Source of the DNA: Microbacterium sp. Root53
GTDB lineage: Bacteria > Actinomycetota > Actinomycetes > Actinomycetales > Microbacteriaceae
Assembly (NCBI RefSeq): GCF_001426925.1
Contig: NZ_LMFR01000021.1
Span: 107,590 to 171,589, forward strand
Direction of reading: 5' to 3'
Length of the DNA: 64,000 nt
Part shown: positions 18,844 through 27,025 of the stretch, one piece after another
How the letters are laid out: each line of letters starts with the position of its first letter
Numbering within the stretch: position 1 is the stretch's first letter
The notes under the pieces: generated by a model
What the model was told of the DNA's origin: nothing
The model's input: only the letters and a program-made list of their open reading frames with translations
The model's database searches: none
Program-made: the position numbers and the translations under genes

Positions 18844-19280
18844 TGCGGTCCAACATCGGCCTCTGGTGGCTGCTCGCCGGCTTCTTCGGCCTCATGGCGG
18901 TCGTCTACACCGCGTGGAGCATCATCGCCCAGCCCGACCTGCCCTGGTACCAGGCGGTCGAGTGGGCGGGCTCGACGGCCTTCGCGTTCGCCGTCTTCAT
19001 GTCGGCGATGGTGGCGTTCTACATCCAGCTGGTGCACAAGGGCCAGCACGGCGTGGCGCTCCCCGAGGACCGTGACGACGCGGACATCGACGACGGCGAC
19101 GCCGAGCTCGGCGAGTTCAGCCCGTGGTCCTGGTGGCCGCTCGTGCTCGCGGGCTCCGCGGCGATCGCGATCATCTCGCTCGCGGTGGCGCAGTTCCTGC
19201 TGCCGCTGGCCCTCGGCCTCTTCGCGGTCGCGATCGTCGGCTGGGTGTACGAGTACTACCGCGGCTACTTCGCCCGCTGA
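18843..19280 (+). CDS. ctaF: Cytochrome c oxidase subunit IV, actinobacterial type
   Basis: A 145-residue small subunit with four hydrophobic helices (about 5-25, 37-58, 96-113, 115-135) and an acidic loop of Asp/Glu between the second and third. This subunit is specific to Actinobacteria and stabilises the bcc-aa3 supercomplex. It is translationally coupled to ctaD. The family motif SWWPLVLAGS is visible. A terminator follows 13 nt downstream. Confidence 0.93.
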   Translation: MRSNIGLWWLLAGFFGLMAVVYTAWSIIAQPDLPWYQAVEWAGSTAFAFAVFMSAMVAFYIQLVHKGQHGVALPEDRDDADIDDGDAELGEFSPWSWWPLVLAGSAAIAIISLAVAQFLLPLALGLFAVAIVGWVYEYYRGYFAR

Positions 19281-19293
19281 TCCAGCTCTGAGG

Positions 19294-19329
19294 CGGCCCC
19301 GGCGGACTTCGGTCCGACCGGGGCCGTTT
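19294..19329 (+). terminator. Terminator of the ctaCDF operon
   Basis: Stem CGGCCCCGG/CCGGGGCCG with an inner GGAC/GTCC pair and a TTCG tetraloop, followed by TTT. Confidence 0.8.
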
Positions 19330-19360
19330 CGCGTTGGGTCGGGGCGTGGGGCCGCCGGCG

Positions 19361-19444
19361 GTGCCGAAAACCGGACGGACGGTGTTTCTGAGGCGAGCGT
19401 GACCCCATCCATCCCACTCGCCACATCGGTCCGGTTTCCGGAAC
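19361..19444. repeat. 84-bp palindromic repeat, left copy, flanking the DUF559 gene
   Basis: The ends form an inverted repeat (CCGAAAACCGGAC against GTCCGGTTTCCGG, 12 of 13 paired) around an inner GGCGAG/CTCGCC stem. The outer 24 and 21 bases match the copy at 20391-20474 with two differences each, and both copies are exactly 84 bp, while the central 39 bases are unrelated. It lies just beyond the ctaF terminator. Confidence 0.8.
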
Positions 19445-19550
19445 CGGCTGGCCCGCGGAGGCTCGTCCACAGCGAACGGGAGCCGCTGGCCGCCCCCATC
19501 TGGGTGGATCGGGCCGCCGGAGACCCGGTGCGGGGGCCCACGCTGGCCGG

Positions 19551-20423
19551 ATGGGAGACGTGCATGTCCGGGACGATGAGGGTGGGGATCATCGCGTGTG
19601 GCGGACGCGGGATCTGCGCGCATCGGGGATGTCGACGCGGGAGATCAGGTCCGCGGTCGACGGGGGCCTGATCCAGAAGGCCTGCCAGGGTGCTTATCTG
19701 GCGCGCGGTGCGCCGGATGAGAACGTGCGAGCGGTCGCGCGCGGGGGACGCCTGACCTGCGTCTCGCTGCTGCGGCTGAAGGGCGTCTTCGTCGCCCGTG
19801 CGGGCGGACTGCACACCCATCTCGCGCGGACCGCGACGCAGCCCGCCGTCGATCCGGAGGACGCCGTGCATCGCCAGCGGCTGCTTCGGCCGGTCCACCC
19901 GCGGGCGAGCGAGGTCAGCATCCTCGATGCGCTGCACCACGCGATGCTGTGCCAGGACCTGCCCGATGCGGTCGCCTCGCTGGATTCGGCGCTGCAGGGG
20001 CGCCTCGTGAGCCACACGGACGTCGACGAGTTGTTCCGCGTGCTGCCGGCCCGACTCAAGCGTGCACGGCGCCTGGTCGACGCGAGGGCGGAGGCGGGGC
20101 CGGAGACACTCGTGCGGCTGATGGCAGTGGCACTCGGGTTCTGCGTCGAGTCGCAGGTCCTCATCCCCGGGGTAGGGCGGGTGGATCTGCTGCTCGACGG
20201 CTGGATCATCGTGGAGTGCGACAGCAAGGCGTTCCATGAGGACTGGGAGGCGCAGCGCCGCGACCACCGCCGGGACCAGGTCGCGGCCGCGCGGGGTTAC
20301 GTGCGCTACCGACCGATCGCGGAGGACATCCTGTTCCATCCCGAGACGGTCGAAGATGCGCTGCGCGGCCTGCGCGAGCTTACGCCGCGCGTGCCGAAGA
20401 CCGGACGGATGGTGCGCGCGTGA
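19551..20423 (+). CDS. DUF559 (Vsr-like) endonuclease-domain protein
   Basis: A 290-residue protein. The N-terminal part has a winged-helix/AbiEi-like look (VWRTRDLRASGMSTREIRSA, then GLIQKACQGAYLAR). The C-terminal part is a DUF559 restriction-endonuclease-like fold with GRVDLLLDGWIIVECDSK, whose Asp and Glu-x-Asp residues could bind metal, then RRDHRRDQVAAARGYVRYR. Start ATG 19551 lacks a ribosome site, and a weak -10-like CACGCT lies 6 nt before it. The last ten codons and the stop lie inside the right palindromic repeat. It sits alone between two convergent respiratory operons. Nuclease activity is inferred from the fold; the biological role is unknown. Confidence 0.75.
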   Translation: MGDVHVRDDEGGDHRVWRTRDLRASGMSTREIRSAVDGGLIQKACQGAYLARGAPDENVRAVARGGRLTCVSLLRLKGVFVARAGGLHTHLARTATQPAVDPEDAVHRQRLLRPVHPRASEVSILDALHHAMLCQDLPDAVASLDSALQGRLVSHTDVDELFRVLPARLKRARRLVDARAEAGPETLVRLMAVALGFCVESQVLIPGVGRVDLLLDGWIIVECDSKAFHEDWEAQRRDHRRDQVAAARGYVRYRPIAEDILFHPETVEDALRGLRELTPRVPKTGRMVRA

Positions 20424-20474
20424 CGGATGCGATCACTCCGGTCACGCACGTCCCATCGATCCGGTTTTCGGAAC
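20391..20474. repeat. 84-bp palindromic repeat, right copy, overlapping the DUF559 gene end
   Basis: Same length and end sequences as the copy at 19361. Outer arms pair (CCGAAGACCGGA against TCCGGTTTTCGG, one G-T wobble), and the unrelated centre again forms a stem, GCGTGAC/GTCACGC. The DUF559 stop codon (20421-20423) lies inside it. Confidence 0.8.
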
Positions 20475-20517
20475 GGCAGAGGAGCGGCAACGGCCGGCGG
20501 CCCGGCGCCGACACGAC

Positions 20518-20550
20518 GAAGCCCCCGGTCCAGAAGGACCGGGGGCTTCG
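20518..20550 (-). terminator. Terminator of the ctaE-qcrCAB operon
   Basis: Perfect 15-bp stem CGAAGCCCCCGGTCC/GGACCGGGGGCTTCG with a 4-nt loop, 12 nt beyond the qcrB stop. Confidence 0.8.
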
Positions 20551-20562
20551 GTGGAGCGGGGC

Positions 20563-22239
20563 TCAGTGCTGGTCGTGACCGGCCTCGAGCTCGCGCGGGC
20601 TGGGGCCGTACTCGTGCAGCGCGTGTTTCTGGTGCGCGACCGCGGCATCAAGCTCGCTCTGCGTGAGCGGGGCGAGACGGTCCTCGAAGAACCAGCGCGA
20701 CAGACCGGCGCGCAGCTTCTCGCTGAAGGGGATCCGGCCCTGGTCGTTCGGGCGCAGCACGAGGGGAGCGTACGTCTCGACGTCCACGAGCTTCCAGCGC
20801 TCGTACTCGTCGACCGGGCGGTGCACCTCGCGGTACTCGCCGCCGGGCATCCGGACGATGCGGCCCGACTCGTAGCCGTGCAGCGCGATCTCGCGGTCCT
20901 TCTTCTGCAGCGCCAGGCAGACGCGCTTGGTGATGAAGTACACGACGATCGGGGCCAGGATCAGCGAGATCTGCAGGAAGCGGATCACGCCCTCCATGGT
21001 GAGCCAGAAGTGCGTCGCGATGATGTCCGACGACGCGGCGGCCCAGAGGATCGCGTAGAAGACCACGCCGGCGGCGCCGATCGCGGTGCGCGTCGCGGCG
21101 TTGCGCGGACGCTGCGCGATGTGGTGCTCGCGCTTGTCGCCCGTGATCCACGCCTCGAGGAAGGGGTAGATCGCGACGAGCACGATGAAGATGCCGAGCA
21201 CCGCGACGGGCACCAGGATGCCGAGCGACAGCGTGAAGTTGCCGATGACGATGTCCCAGTTCGACGGGGCGAGACGCAGGGCGCCGTCCGCGAAGCCGAT
21301 GTACCAGTCGGGCTGCGTGCCGGCCGACACGGGGGACGGGTCGTACGGGCCGTAGTTCCAGATGGGGTTGATCTGCACCAGTGACGCGATCAGCACGATG
21401 GCGCCGAAGACGATGAAGAAGAACCCGCCCATCTTGGCCATGTAGACCGGCATCATCGGGTAGCCGACGACGTTGCCGTTCGTGCGACCCGGGGCCGCGA
21501 ACTGCGTGTGCTTGTTCACGATCATGAGCAGCAGGTGGAGCGCGACGAGCGCGATCACCAGCAGCGGCAGGATCAGGATGTGCAGCGTGTAGAGGCGGCC
21601 GACGATGTCGGTGCCGGGGAACTCGCCGCCGAACAGCAGGAACGACGTCCAGGTGCCGATGATCGGCAGACCCTTGATCATGCCGTCGATGATGCGGAGA
21701 CCGTTGCCCGAGAGCAGGTCGTCGGGGAGCGAGTAGCCGGTGAAGCCCTCGGCCATCACCAGGATGAACAGCACGAAGCCGATCACCCAGTTCAGCTCGC
21801 GCGGCTTGCGGAACGCGCCCGTGAAGAACACGCGCAGCATGTGCACGCCGATGCCGGCCACGAAGACCAGCGCGGCCCAGTGGTGGATCTGGCGGACCAG
21901 CAGGCCGCCGCGCAGGTCGAACGAGATCCGCAGGGTCGACTCGAGCGCCGACGACATCGCGATGCCGCGCATGGGCTCGTACGCGCCGGTGTAGTGCGTC
22001 TCGACCATGGAGGCCTGGAAGAAGAACGTCAGGAACGTGCCCGACAGCAGCACGACGACGAACGACCACAGCGCGATCTCGCCGAGCATGAACGACCAGT
22101 GGTCGGGGAAGACCTTGCGGCCGAGGGCCTTGACGAGGCCCGACATGCTGGTGCGCTCGTCGATGTAGTTCGCGGCCGCGCCGACGAACCTGCCGCCGAG
22201 CGGCGCCTGGGGCTTCTCAGGTGCGGTGGTGGTGCTCAT
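20563..22239 (-). CDS. qcrB: Cytochrome bc1 complex cytochrome b subunit
   Basis: A 558-residue membrane subunit with the extended actinobacterial C-terminus. It carries both b hemes and the menaquinol sites of the bcc complex. Heme-binding His pairs appear in QIHHWAALVFVAGIGVHMLR and LHILILPLLVIALVALHL, and a quinol-site WNYGPYDPSP segment near 270 resembles the PEWYF region of other cytochromes b. The C-terminal part after about 420 is hydrophilic and specific to Actinobacteria. Its start overlaps the qcrA stop (TGATG), so the two are coupled. Last gene of the operon. Confidence 0.97.
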   Translation of the reverse strand: MSTTTAPEKPQAPLGGRFVGAAANYIDERTSMSGLVKALGRKVFPDHWSFMLGEIALWSFVVVLLSGTFLTFFFQASMVETHYTGAYEPMRGIAMSSALESTLRISFDLRGGLLVRQIHHWAALVFVAGIGVHMLRVFFTGAFRKPRELNWVIGFVLFILVMAEGFTGYSLPDDLLSGNGLRIIDGMIKGLPIIGTWTSFLLFGGEFPGTDIVGRLYTLHILILPLLVIALVALHLLLMIVNKHTQFAAPGRTNGNVVGYPMMPVYMAKMGGFFFIVFGAIVLIASLVQINPIWNYGPYDPSPVSAGTQPDWYIGFADGALRLAPSNWDIVIGNFTLSLGILVPVAVLGIFIVLVAIYPFLEAWITGDKREHHIAQRPRNAATRTAIGAAGVVFYAILWAAASSDIIATHFWLTMEGVIRFLQISLILAPIVVYFITKRVCLALQKKDREIALHGYESGRIVRMPGGEYREVHRPVDEYERWKLVDVETYAPLVLRPNDQGRIPFSEKLRAGLSRWFFEDRLAPLTQSELDAAVAHQKHALHEYGPSPRELEAGHDQH

Positions 22240-23345
22240 CAGTGACGCTCCCAGAAGCTCGGGCCGACGGGCTCGGTGAAGTCGCTCTGCGCGATGAGGT
22301 AGCCCTCATCGTCGACGGCGATGGGCAGCTGCGGCAGCGGGCGCGCGGCCGGGCCGAAGATGACCTTGGCGTGCTCGGTGACGTCGAACTGCGACTGGTG
22401 GCAGGGGCACAGCAGGTGGTGGGTCTGCTGCTCGTACAGCGCCACGGGGCAGCCGACGTGGGTGCAGACCTTCGAGTAGGCCACGATGCCGTCGTACGAC
22501 CAGGACTTGCGGTCCTCGTCCTCCTTGAGCTGCTCGGGGAGCAGACGCATGAGCAGGACGATGGCCTTCGCCTTCTCCTCGAGGTAGCCGTCGTGGTGGC
22601 TGAGGCTCTTGAGCGACTCGGGGATGACGTGGAACGCCGAGCCGAGCGTGACCGACGACGCCTTGATCGGGGTGCCCTCGGGGTCGAGCGCCAGGCGCTC
22701 GCCCTCCTTCCACATGGTGTGGTTGAGCAGCGCGACCGGGTCGCCCGCGGTGGGGTTCTCGGCCGTCGAGTGCGGGGCCAGGCCGCGGAACAGCGCGAGA
22801 CCCGGGAGGATCGAGGCGGCGACGGCGGCGATCAGCGAGTTGCGGATCATCTTGCGACGACCGAAGCCCGACTCCTCGTTGGCGATCGCGAACGCCTCGA
22901 CGGCCGCGGCGCGGGTGGCCTCGCTGCCGCGGGTCGAGTGGCGCTCCTCGACGTATTCCTTGTCGCTCATGAGCGCCTTGGACCAGTGGATGGCGCCCAC
23001 GCCGATCGCGAGCAGCGCGAACGCGATGCCCAGGCCGATCCAGAGGTTGTTGTTGCGGATCGAGAGCATCGACCCGTCCTCGATCGGGAACAGCATGTAG
23101 GCGGCGACCGCCCAGATGCTGGCCGCGACCGACACGTAGAACAGCGTGTAGACCGTGCGGTCAGCCGCGCGCTCCGCCTTCGGGTCCTTGTCGGTCATGC
23201 GCGCACGGTGCGGCGGCAGGCCGGGGTTCTGCACGGGGTCGGCAATCGAAACGGCGAGGCCGGGGGAGGGCCGGTAGACCTCCACCGCCTGCGGTTCGCT
23301 GTCGTGCGCCATGGTGCTCCTCGTCACGTCTTCTTCGTTCGCCAT
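22239..23345 (-). CDS. qcrA: Ubiquinol/menaquinol-cytochrome c reductase Rieske subunit
   Basis: A 368-residue Rieske iron-sulfur subunit of the bcc complex, with three transmembrane helices in the N-terminal half (about 65-85, 97-117, 165-185) as is typical for Actinobacteria. The 2Fe-2S ligands are in CTHVGCPV and CPCHQSQFD in the C-terminal domain. Start ATG 23345 gives MANEEDVTRS and is 2 nt after the qcrC stop; the open frame extends much further upstream only as an overlap with qcrC. The two transmembrane-rich and cluster domains have normal length. Confidence 0.96.
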   Translation of the reverse strand: MANEEDVTRSTMAHDSEPQAVEVYRPSPGLAVSIADPVQNPGLPPHRARMTDKDPKAERAADRTVYTLFYVSVAASIWAVAAYMLFPIEDGSMLSIRNNNLWIGLGIAFALLAIGVGAIHWSKALMSDKEYVEERHSTRGSEATRAAAVEAFAIANEESGFGRRKMIRNSLIAAVAASILPGLALFRGLAPHSTAENPTAGDPVALLNHTMWKEGERLALDPEGTPIKASSVTLGSAFHVIPESLKSLSHHDGYLEEKAKAIVLLMRLLPEQLKEDEDRKSWSYDGIVAYSKVCTHVGCPVALYEQQTHHLLCPCHQSQFDVTEHAKVIFGPAARPLPQLPIAVDDEGYLIAQSDFTEPVGPSFWERH

Positions 23346-23347
23346 GC

Positions 23348-24151
23348 TCAGTTGGACTTCGCGGTGATCCACACGGTGATCGCGATGAGCCCACCGATGC
23401 CGAAGATCCACACGAACAGACCCTCGGACACGGGGCCGAGCGAGCCGATCGTGAAGCCGCCGGGAGCGGGCTGCTCCTGCTGGTAGAGGAGCGCGGAGAT
23501 GATGTCGCGCTTGTCCTCCGGCGTGAGGTTCATGTCGTTGAACACGGGCATGTTCTGGGGGCCGGTCACCATCGCGGCGTAGATGTGCTGCGCGCTGGTG
23601 TCCATGATGTCCGGGGCGTACTTGCCCTCCGTCAGCGCACCGCCGGCGGCGGCCACGTTGTGGCACATCGCGCAGTTGATGCGGAACAGCTCGGCGCCGC
23701 GCGCGACGTCGCCCTCGCCGTCGAGGTAGTGCTCGTCCGGGAAGTCGGGGCCCGGGGCGACCGACTGCACGAACTCGGCCATCGCGAGGATCTGCTCCTC
23801 GGTGAACTGGGCCTCCTTCTGCGGGGCCTGGACGTCCTGGCGCTGCATCGGCATGCGGCCGGTGGACACCTGGAACTCGACGGCGAGCGCGCCGACGCCG
23901 TACAGCGACGGGCCGTTGTCGGTGCCCTGCAGGTCGAGGCCGTGGCAGGTGGCGCAGTTGGCCTGGAACAGCTTCTCGCCGTCCTCGACCGTGAGCGTCG
24001 TGCTGGCGGCGGTGGTCTCGGTCGATGCGGCGACCGCGGCGGACGCGCCGGCGTAGGCGCCTCCCGTGATGAGCAGGCCGATGCCGATGAGGGCGGCGGC
24101 GGCCAGCGGGCTGCGACGGCCGTTCGAGCGGCGCTTCTTCTCTCGTGCCAT
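23348..24151 (-). CDS. qcrC: Diheme cytochrome c subunit of the bcc complex
   Basis: A 267-residue membrane-anchored cytochrome cc. The basic N-terminus is followed by a hydrophobic anchor (about 15-42). Two CXXCH heme sites are present: CATCH at residues 66-70 and CAMCH at 160-164, with downstream Met ligands. A C-terminal transmembrane helix lies at about 240-262. It replaces soluble cytochrome c by passing electrons straight to CuA of CtaC. It lies between ctaE and qcrA, the universal actinobacterial order. Confidence 0.96.
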   Translation of the reverse strand: MAREKKRRSNGRRSPLAAAALIGIGLLITGGAYAGASAAVAASTETTAASTTLTVEDGEKLFQANCATCHGLDLQGTDNGPSLYGVGALAVEFQVSTGRMPMQRQDVQAPQKEAQFTEEQILAMAEFVQSVAPGPDFPDEHYLDGEGDVARGAELFRINCAMCHNVAAAGGALTEGKYAPDIMDTSAQHIYAAMVTGPQNMPVFNDMNLTPEDKRDIISALLYQQEQPAPGGFTIGSLGPVSEGLFVWIFGIGGLIAITVWITAKSN

Positions 24152-24172
24152 AAGTCTGATGTAGCTCCGCTC

Positions 24173-24802
24173 TTACTTGAGGAAGTAGATGACCAGGAAG
24201 AGCGCGATCCACACGACGTCGACGAAGTGCCAGTAGTAGGACACGACGATCGCGGTGACGGCCTCCTTGTGACGGGGGCGCTTGACCGCGTAGAAGCGGC
24301 CGATGGTGAGCAGGAACGCGACGAGGCCGCCGGTCACGTGCAGGGCGTGGAAGCCCGTCGTGAGGTAGAAGGCCGACGCGTAGGAGTCGGCGCTGATCGG
24401 CATGCCCTCGAGCACGAGCGTGGCGTACTCCCACACCTGGCCCGAGACGAAGACCGCGCCCAGCGCGAACGACACCCAGAACCACGGGACGACGCCCCAG
24501 CCCACGAGCCGCTGCAGGAGCGGGTTCTTGAACGTCAGGCCCTCGGCCGAGAACACGCCGAGCTGGCAGGTCACACTGGAGAGCACCAGGATGATCGTGT
24601 TCACGAGCGCGAACGGCACGTTGAGAAGCTCGGTGCGCTCAGCCCACAGCTCCGGCGAGGTGCTGCGGAGGGTGAAGTAGATCGCAAAGAGGCCGGCGAA
24701 GAACATGACTTCGCTGCCGAGCCAGACAATCGTGCCGACGGCGACGGGATCGGGTCGCTTCACGGTTCTCGGTGCCGGGGCATACGTCGCTGAGGTCGTC
24801 AC
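24173..24802 (-). CDS. ctaE: Cytochrome c oxidase subunit III
   Basis: A 209-residue five-helix subunit of the aa3 oxidase that stabilises the catalytic core. Recognisable motifs are [27 protein letters not shown] and the C-terminal [17 protein letters not shown] 24802 is chosen because it gives the family N-terminus ([19 protein letters not shown]) and has AATAAT exactly 6 nt upstream, the same leaderless spacing as other genes here. An in-frame ATG at 24850 would add 16 residues. First gene of ctaE-qcrC-qcrA-qcrB. Confidence 0.95.
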   Translation of the reverse strand: MTTSATYAPAPRTVKRPDPVAVGTIVWLGSEVMFFAGLFAIYFTLRSTSPELWAERTELLNVPFALVNTIILVLSSVTCQLGVFSAEGLTFKNPLLQRLVGWGVVPWFWVSFALGAVFVSGQVWEYATLVLEGMPISADSYASAFYLTTGFHALHVTGGLVAFLLTIGRFYAVKRPRHKEAVTAIVVSYYWHFVDVVWIALFLVIYFLK

Positions 24803-24808
24803 GGAACC

Positions 24809-24814
24809 ATTATT
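24809..24814 (-). promoter_or_regulatory. -10 box (AATAAT) for ctaE-qcrCAB, leaderless type
   Basis: On the minus strand AATAAT ends 6 nt before the ctaE GTG start. Confidence 0.5.
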
Positions 24815-24921
24815 GCCGATCCTCCGGCCTGGTTTGGGCAACTTCGACATCGCGTCGAAGTATGTGGGACCCGAATGCCGTCTGGGAGTCCGGCGCGAGA
24901 TCCCTGTCTATACGCCCTGGC

Positions 24922-24927
24922 TAGGAT
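24922..24927 (+). promoter_or_regulatory. -10 box (TAGGAT) for trpD, leaderless type
   Basis: TAGGAT ends 6 nt before the trpD ATG. Confidence 0.5.
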
Positions 24928-24933
24928 CGGAGC

Positions 24934-26004
24934 ATGGCGGAACCCACCTGGCCCGACGTCCTGACCACCGTGCTCTCGCGCACCGACCTCAGCGTGTCGG
25001 AGGCCACTTGGGCCATGCGGCAGGTGATGCAGGGCGCGGCGACGCCCGCCCAGCTCGCCGGATTCCTGCTCGCGCTGCGGGCGAAGGGCGAGACGGTCGA
25101 GGAGATCATCGGCTTCCGCGACGCGATCCTCGAGGCCGCCGTCCCGCTGGATGTCGACCCCAACGTGCTCGACATCGTCGGCACGGGCGGTGACCGCTTC
25201 GGCACCGTCAACATCTCGTCGACGGCCTCGATCGTGATCGCCGCGACGGGCGTCCCGGTGGTCAAGCACGGGAACAAGGCGGCGAGCTCGAAGTCGGGCT
25301 CCTCGGATGTGCTCAGCGCGCTCGGCATCGACCTGCGCCTGCCCCCGGAGGCCGTGGCCGGGGTCCTCGACCGCGCCGGCATCACGTTCGCGTGGGCGGC
25401 GGCGTTCCACCCGGGCTTCCGCCACGCGGGTCAGGTGCGCGCGGAGCTCGGCGTGCCGACCGTGTTCAACTTCCTCGGCCCGCTCGTGAACCCCGCCCGC
25501 GCGGAGGCGAACGCCGTCGGCGTGGCCAACCTCGACGTGGTCCCGCTGATCACCGGCGTGTTCCGCACGCGCGGCGCCACCGCGCTCGTCTTCCGGGGCG
25601 AGGACGGCCTCGACGAGCTGACGACCACGGGGTACTCCCGCATCTGGGAGGTCTCGCGCGGCGACGTGCACGAGTTCGACATCCACCCGCGCGACGTGGG
25701 CCTGGCGACCGCGACCATCGACGACCTCCTCGGCGGCAGCCCCGAGCACAACGCCGAGGTGCTGCGGCGCACGCTCGCGGGCGAGAAGGGCGCGGTGCGC
25801 GACATCGTGCTGCTCAACGCGGCGGCGGGCATCGTGGCGTTCCGGCTCTCCCAGGACCCCGCCCAGATGCAGCGGGGCATGGTCGAGCGTCTCGTCGAGG
25901 CGCTCGAGGAGGCGGCCGCGGCGATCGACGACGGTCGCGCCACGGCGAAGCTCGAGCAGTGGATCTCGGCCTCGCAGGAGCTGGGCGGGTCGGCGCCGGC
26001 GTGA
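24934..26004 (+). CDS. trpD: Anthranilate phosphoribosyltransferase
   Basis: A 356-residue enzyme joining anthranilate and PRPP in tryptophan synthesis. The PRPP-binding GTGGDRFGTVNIS loop and KHGNKAASSKSGSSDVL segment are intact, and the N-terminal helical domain with DLSVSEATWAMRQVMQG is normal. As in other Actinobacteria, trpD stands apart from the main trp operon and next to the ctaE-qcrCAB operon, which is divergent from it across about 130 nt. Downstream genes (PHP protein, MFS) may be co-transcribed. Confidence 0.96.
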   Translation: MAEPTWPDVLTTVLSRTDLSVSEATWAMRQVMQGAATPAQLAGFLLALRAKGETVEEIIGFRDAILEAAVPLDVDPNVLDIVGTGGDRFGTVNISSTASIVIAATGVPVVKHGNKAASSKSGSSDVLSALGIDLRLPPEAVAGVLDRAGITFAWAAAFHPGFRHAGQVRAELGVPTVFNFLGPLVNPARAEANAVGVANLDVVPLITGVFRTRGATALVFRGEDGLDELTTTGYSRIWEVSRGDVHEFDIHPRDVGLATATIDDLLGGSPEHNAEVLRRTLAGEKGAVRDIVLLNAAAGIVAFRLSQDPAQMQRGMVERLVEALEEAAAAIDDGRATAKLEQWISASQELGGSAPA

Positions 26005-26032
26005 GCCCGCCGCAGGCCGAGGGAGGCGACGG

Positions 26033-27025
26033 ATGGATCCGATCGAGGCGCTGAACGAGATCGCGTACCTCCTGGAGCGCGAGCGCGCGTCGAAGTTCAA
26101 GGCGAAGGCGTTCCGTACGGCCGCCGCGGCGGTCGCCGGCCTGGACGAGGCGGCGCGCCGGGACCCCGAGCGGCTGCGCCGGACCAAGGGCATCGGCGCG
26201 TCGACCTTCGCGGTGATCGAGCAGGCGCTCGTCGGACGTGTGCCGGACTACCTGACCGACCTGCGCGAGCGGCTGGGGGACGTGAAGCCGTCCGAGCTGC
26301 GGGGTCTGCTCCGCGGCGACCTGCACTCGCACAGCGACTGGTCGGACGGCACGACGCCGATCGAGGACATGGTCGCCGCCGCGCGCGGGCTGGGGCATGA
26401 GTACCTCGCGCTCACCGACCACTCGCCGCGGCTCAAGGTCGCGCGCGGACTGTCGCCCGAGCGGCTGCGACGCCAGCTCGAGGTGGTCGCCGGGTTCCAG
26501 TACGACGACTTCACGCTGCTGAGCGGCATCGAGGTGGACATCCTGAGCGACGGCGCGCTGGACCAGGAGCCCGAGCTGCTCGACGAGCTGGACGTCGTCG
26601 TCGCGTCGGCGCATTCCGAGCTGCGCAAGGAGTCCACGGCCATGACCCGACGGCTGGTCGCGGCCGTGTCCAACCCGCGCGTCACGGTCCTCGGCCACGT
26701 CACCGGCCGGCTCGTGACCGGATCGCGCGGAACGCGCCCGCCGTCCACGTTCGATCCGCGAGCGGTGTTCGAGGCGTGCGCCGAGCACGGCGTGGCCGTC
26801 GAGATCAACTCGCGGCCCGAGCGGGAGGACCCGCCGGACGACCTGATCTCCCTCGCGCTCGAGATCGGCTGCCTGTTCTCGATCGACTCCGACGCGCACG
26901 CCCCGGGGCAGCTGTCGCTGCTCGACCACGGCGCGGAGCGCGCCGAGCGACTCGGCGTGCCGGCGGAGCGCATCATCACGACCTGGCCGCTCGGCAGGCT
27001 GCGGGCCTGGGCCTGGGGCGCGTGA
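26033..27025 (+). CDS. PHP-domain phosphoesterase with N-terminal PolX-like helical region
   Basis: A 330-residue protein. The first ~75 residues (MDPIEALNEIAYLLERE, KFKAKAFRTAA, RRTKGIGASTFAVIEQAL) resemble the HhH-containing 8-kDa domain of X-family polymerases. The rest is a PHP metal hydrolase with DLHSHSDWSDG, LALTDHSP, GIEVDILSDG and IDSDAHAP as metal-binding motifs. The nucleotidyltransferase domain of true PolX is missing, so it cannot be a polymerase. A nuclease or phosphatase role is inferred. GAGGGAGGCGACGG precedes the ATG. Its stop overlaps the MFS gene start. Confidence 0.85.
   Translation: MDPIEALNEIAYLLERERASKFKAKAFRTAAAAVAGLDEAARRDPERLRRTKGIGASTFAVIEQALVGRVPDYLTDLRERLGDVKPSELRGLLRGDLHSHSDWSDGTTPIEDMVAAARGLGHEYLALTDHSPRLKVARGLSPERLRRQLEVVAGFQYDDFTLLSGIEVDILSDGALDQEPELLDELDVVVASAHSELRKESTAMTRRLVAAVSNPRVTVLGHVTGRLVTGSRGTRPPSTFDPRAVFEACAEHGVAVEINSRPEREDPPDDLISLALEIGCLFSIDSDAHAPGQLSLLDHGAERAERLGVPAERIITTWPLGRLRAWAWGA

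Noticed and set aside
26033..27025. Annotation as DNA polymerase X
   Set aside because: The nucleotidyltransferase domain is absent; only the HhH-like and PHP parts remain.
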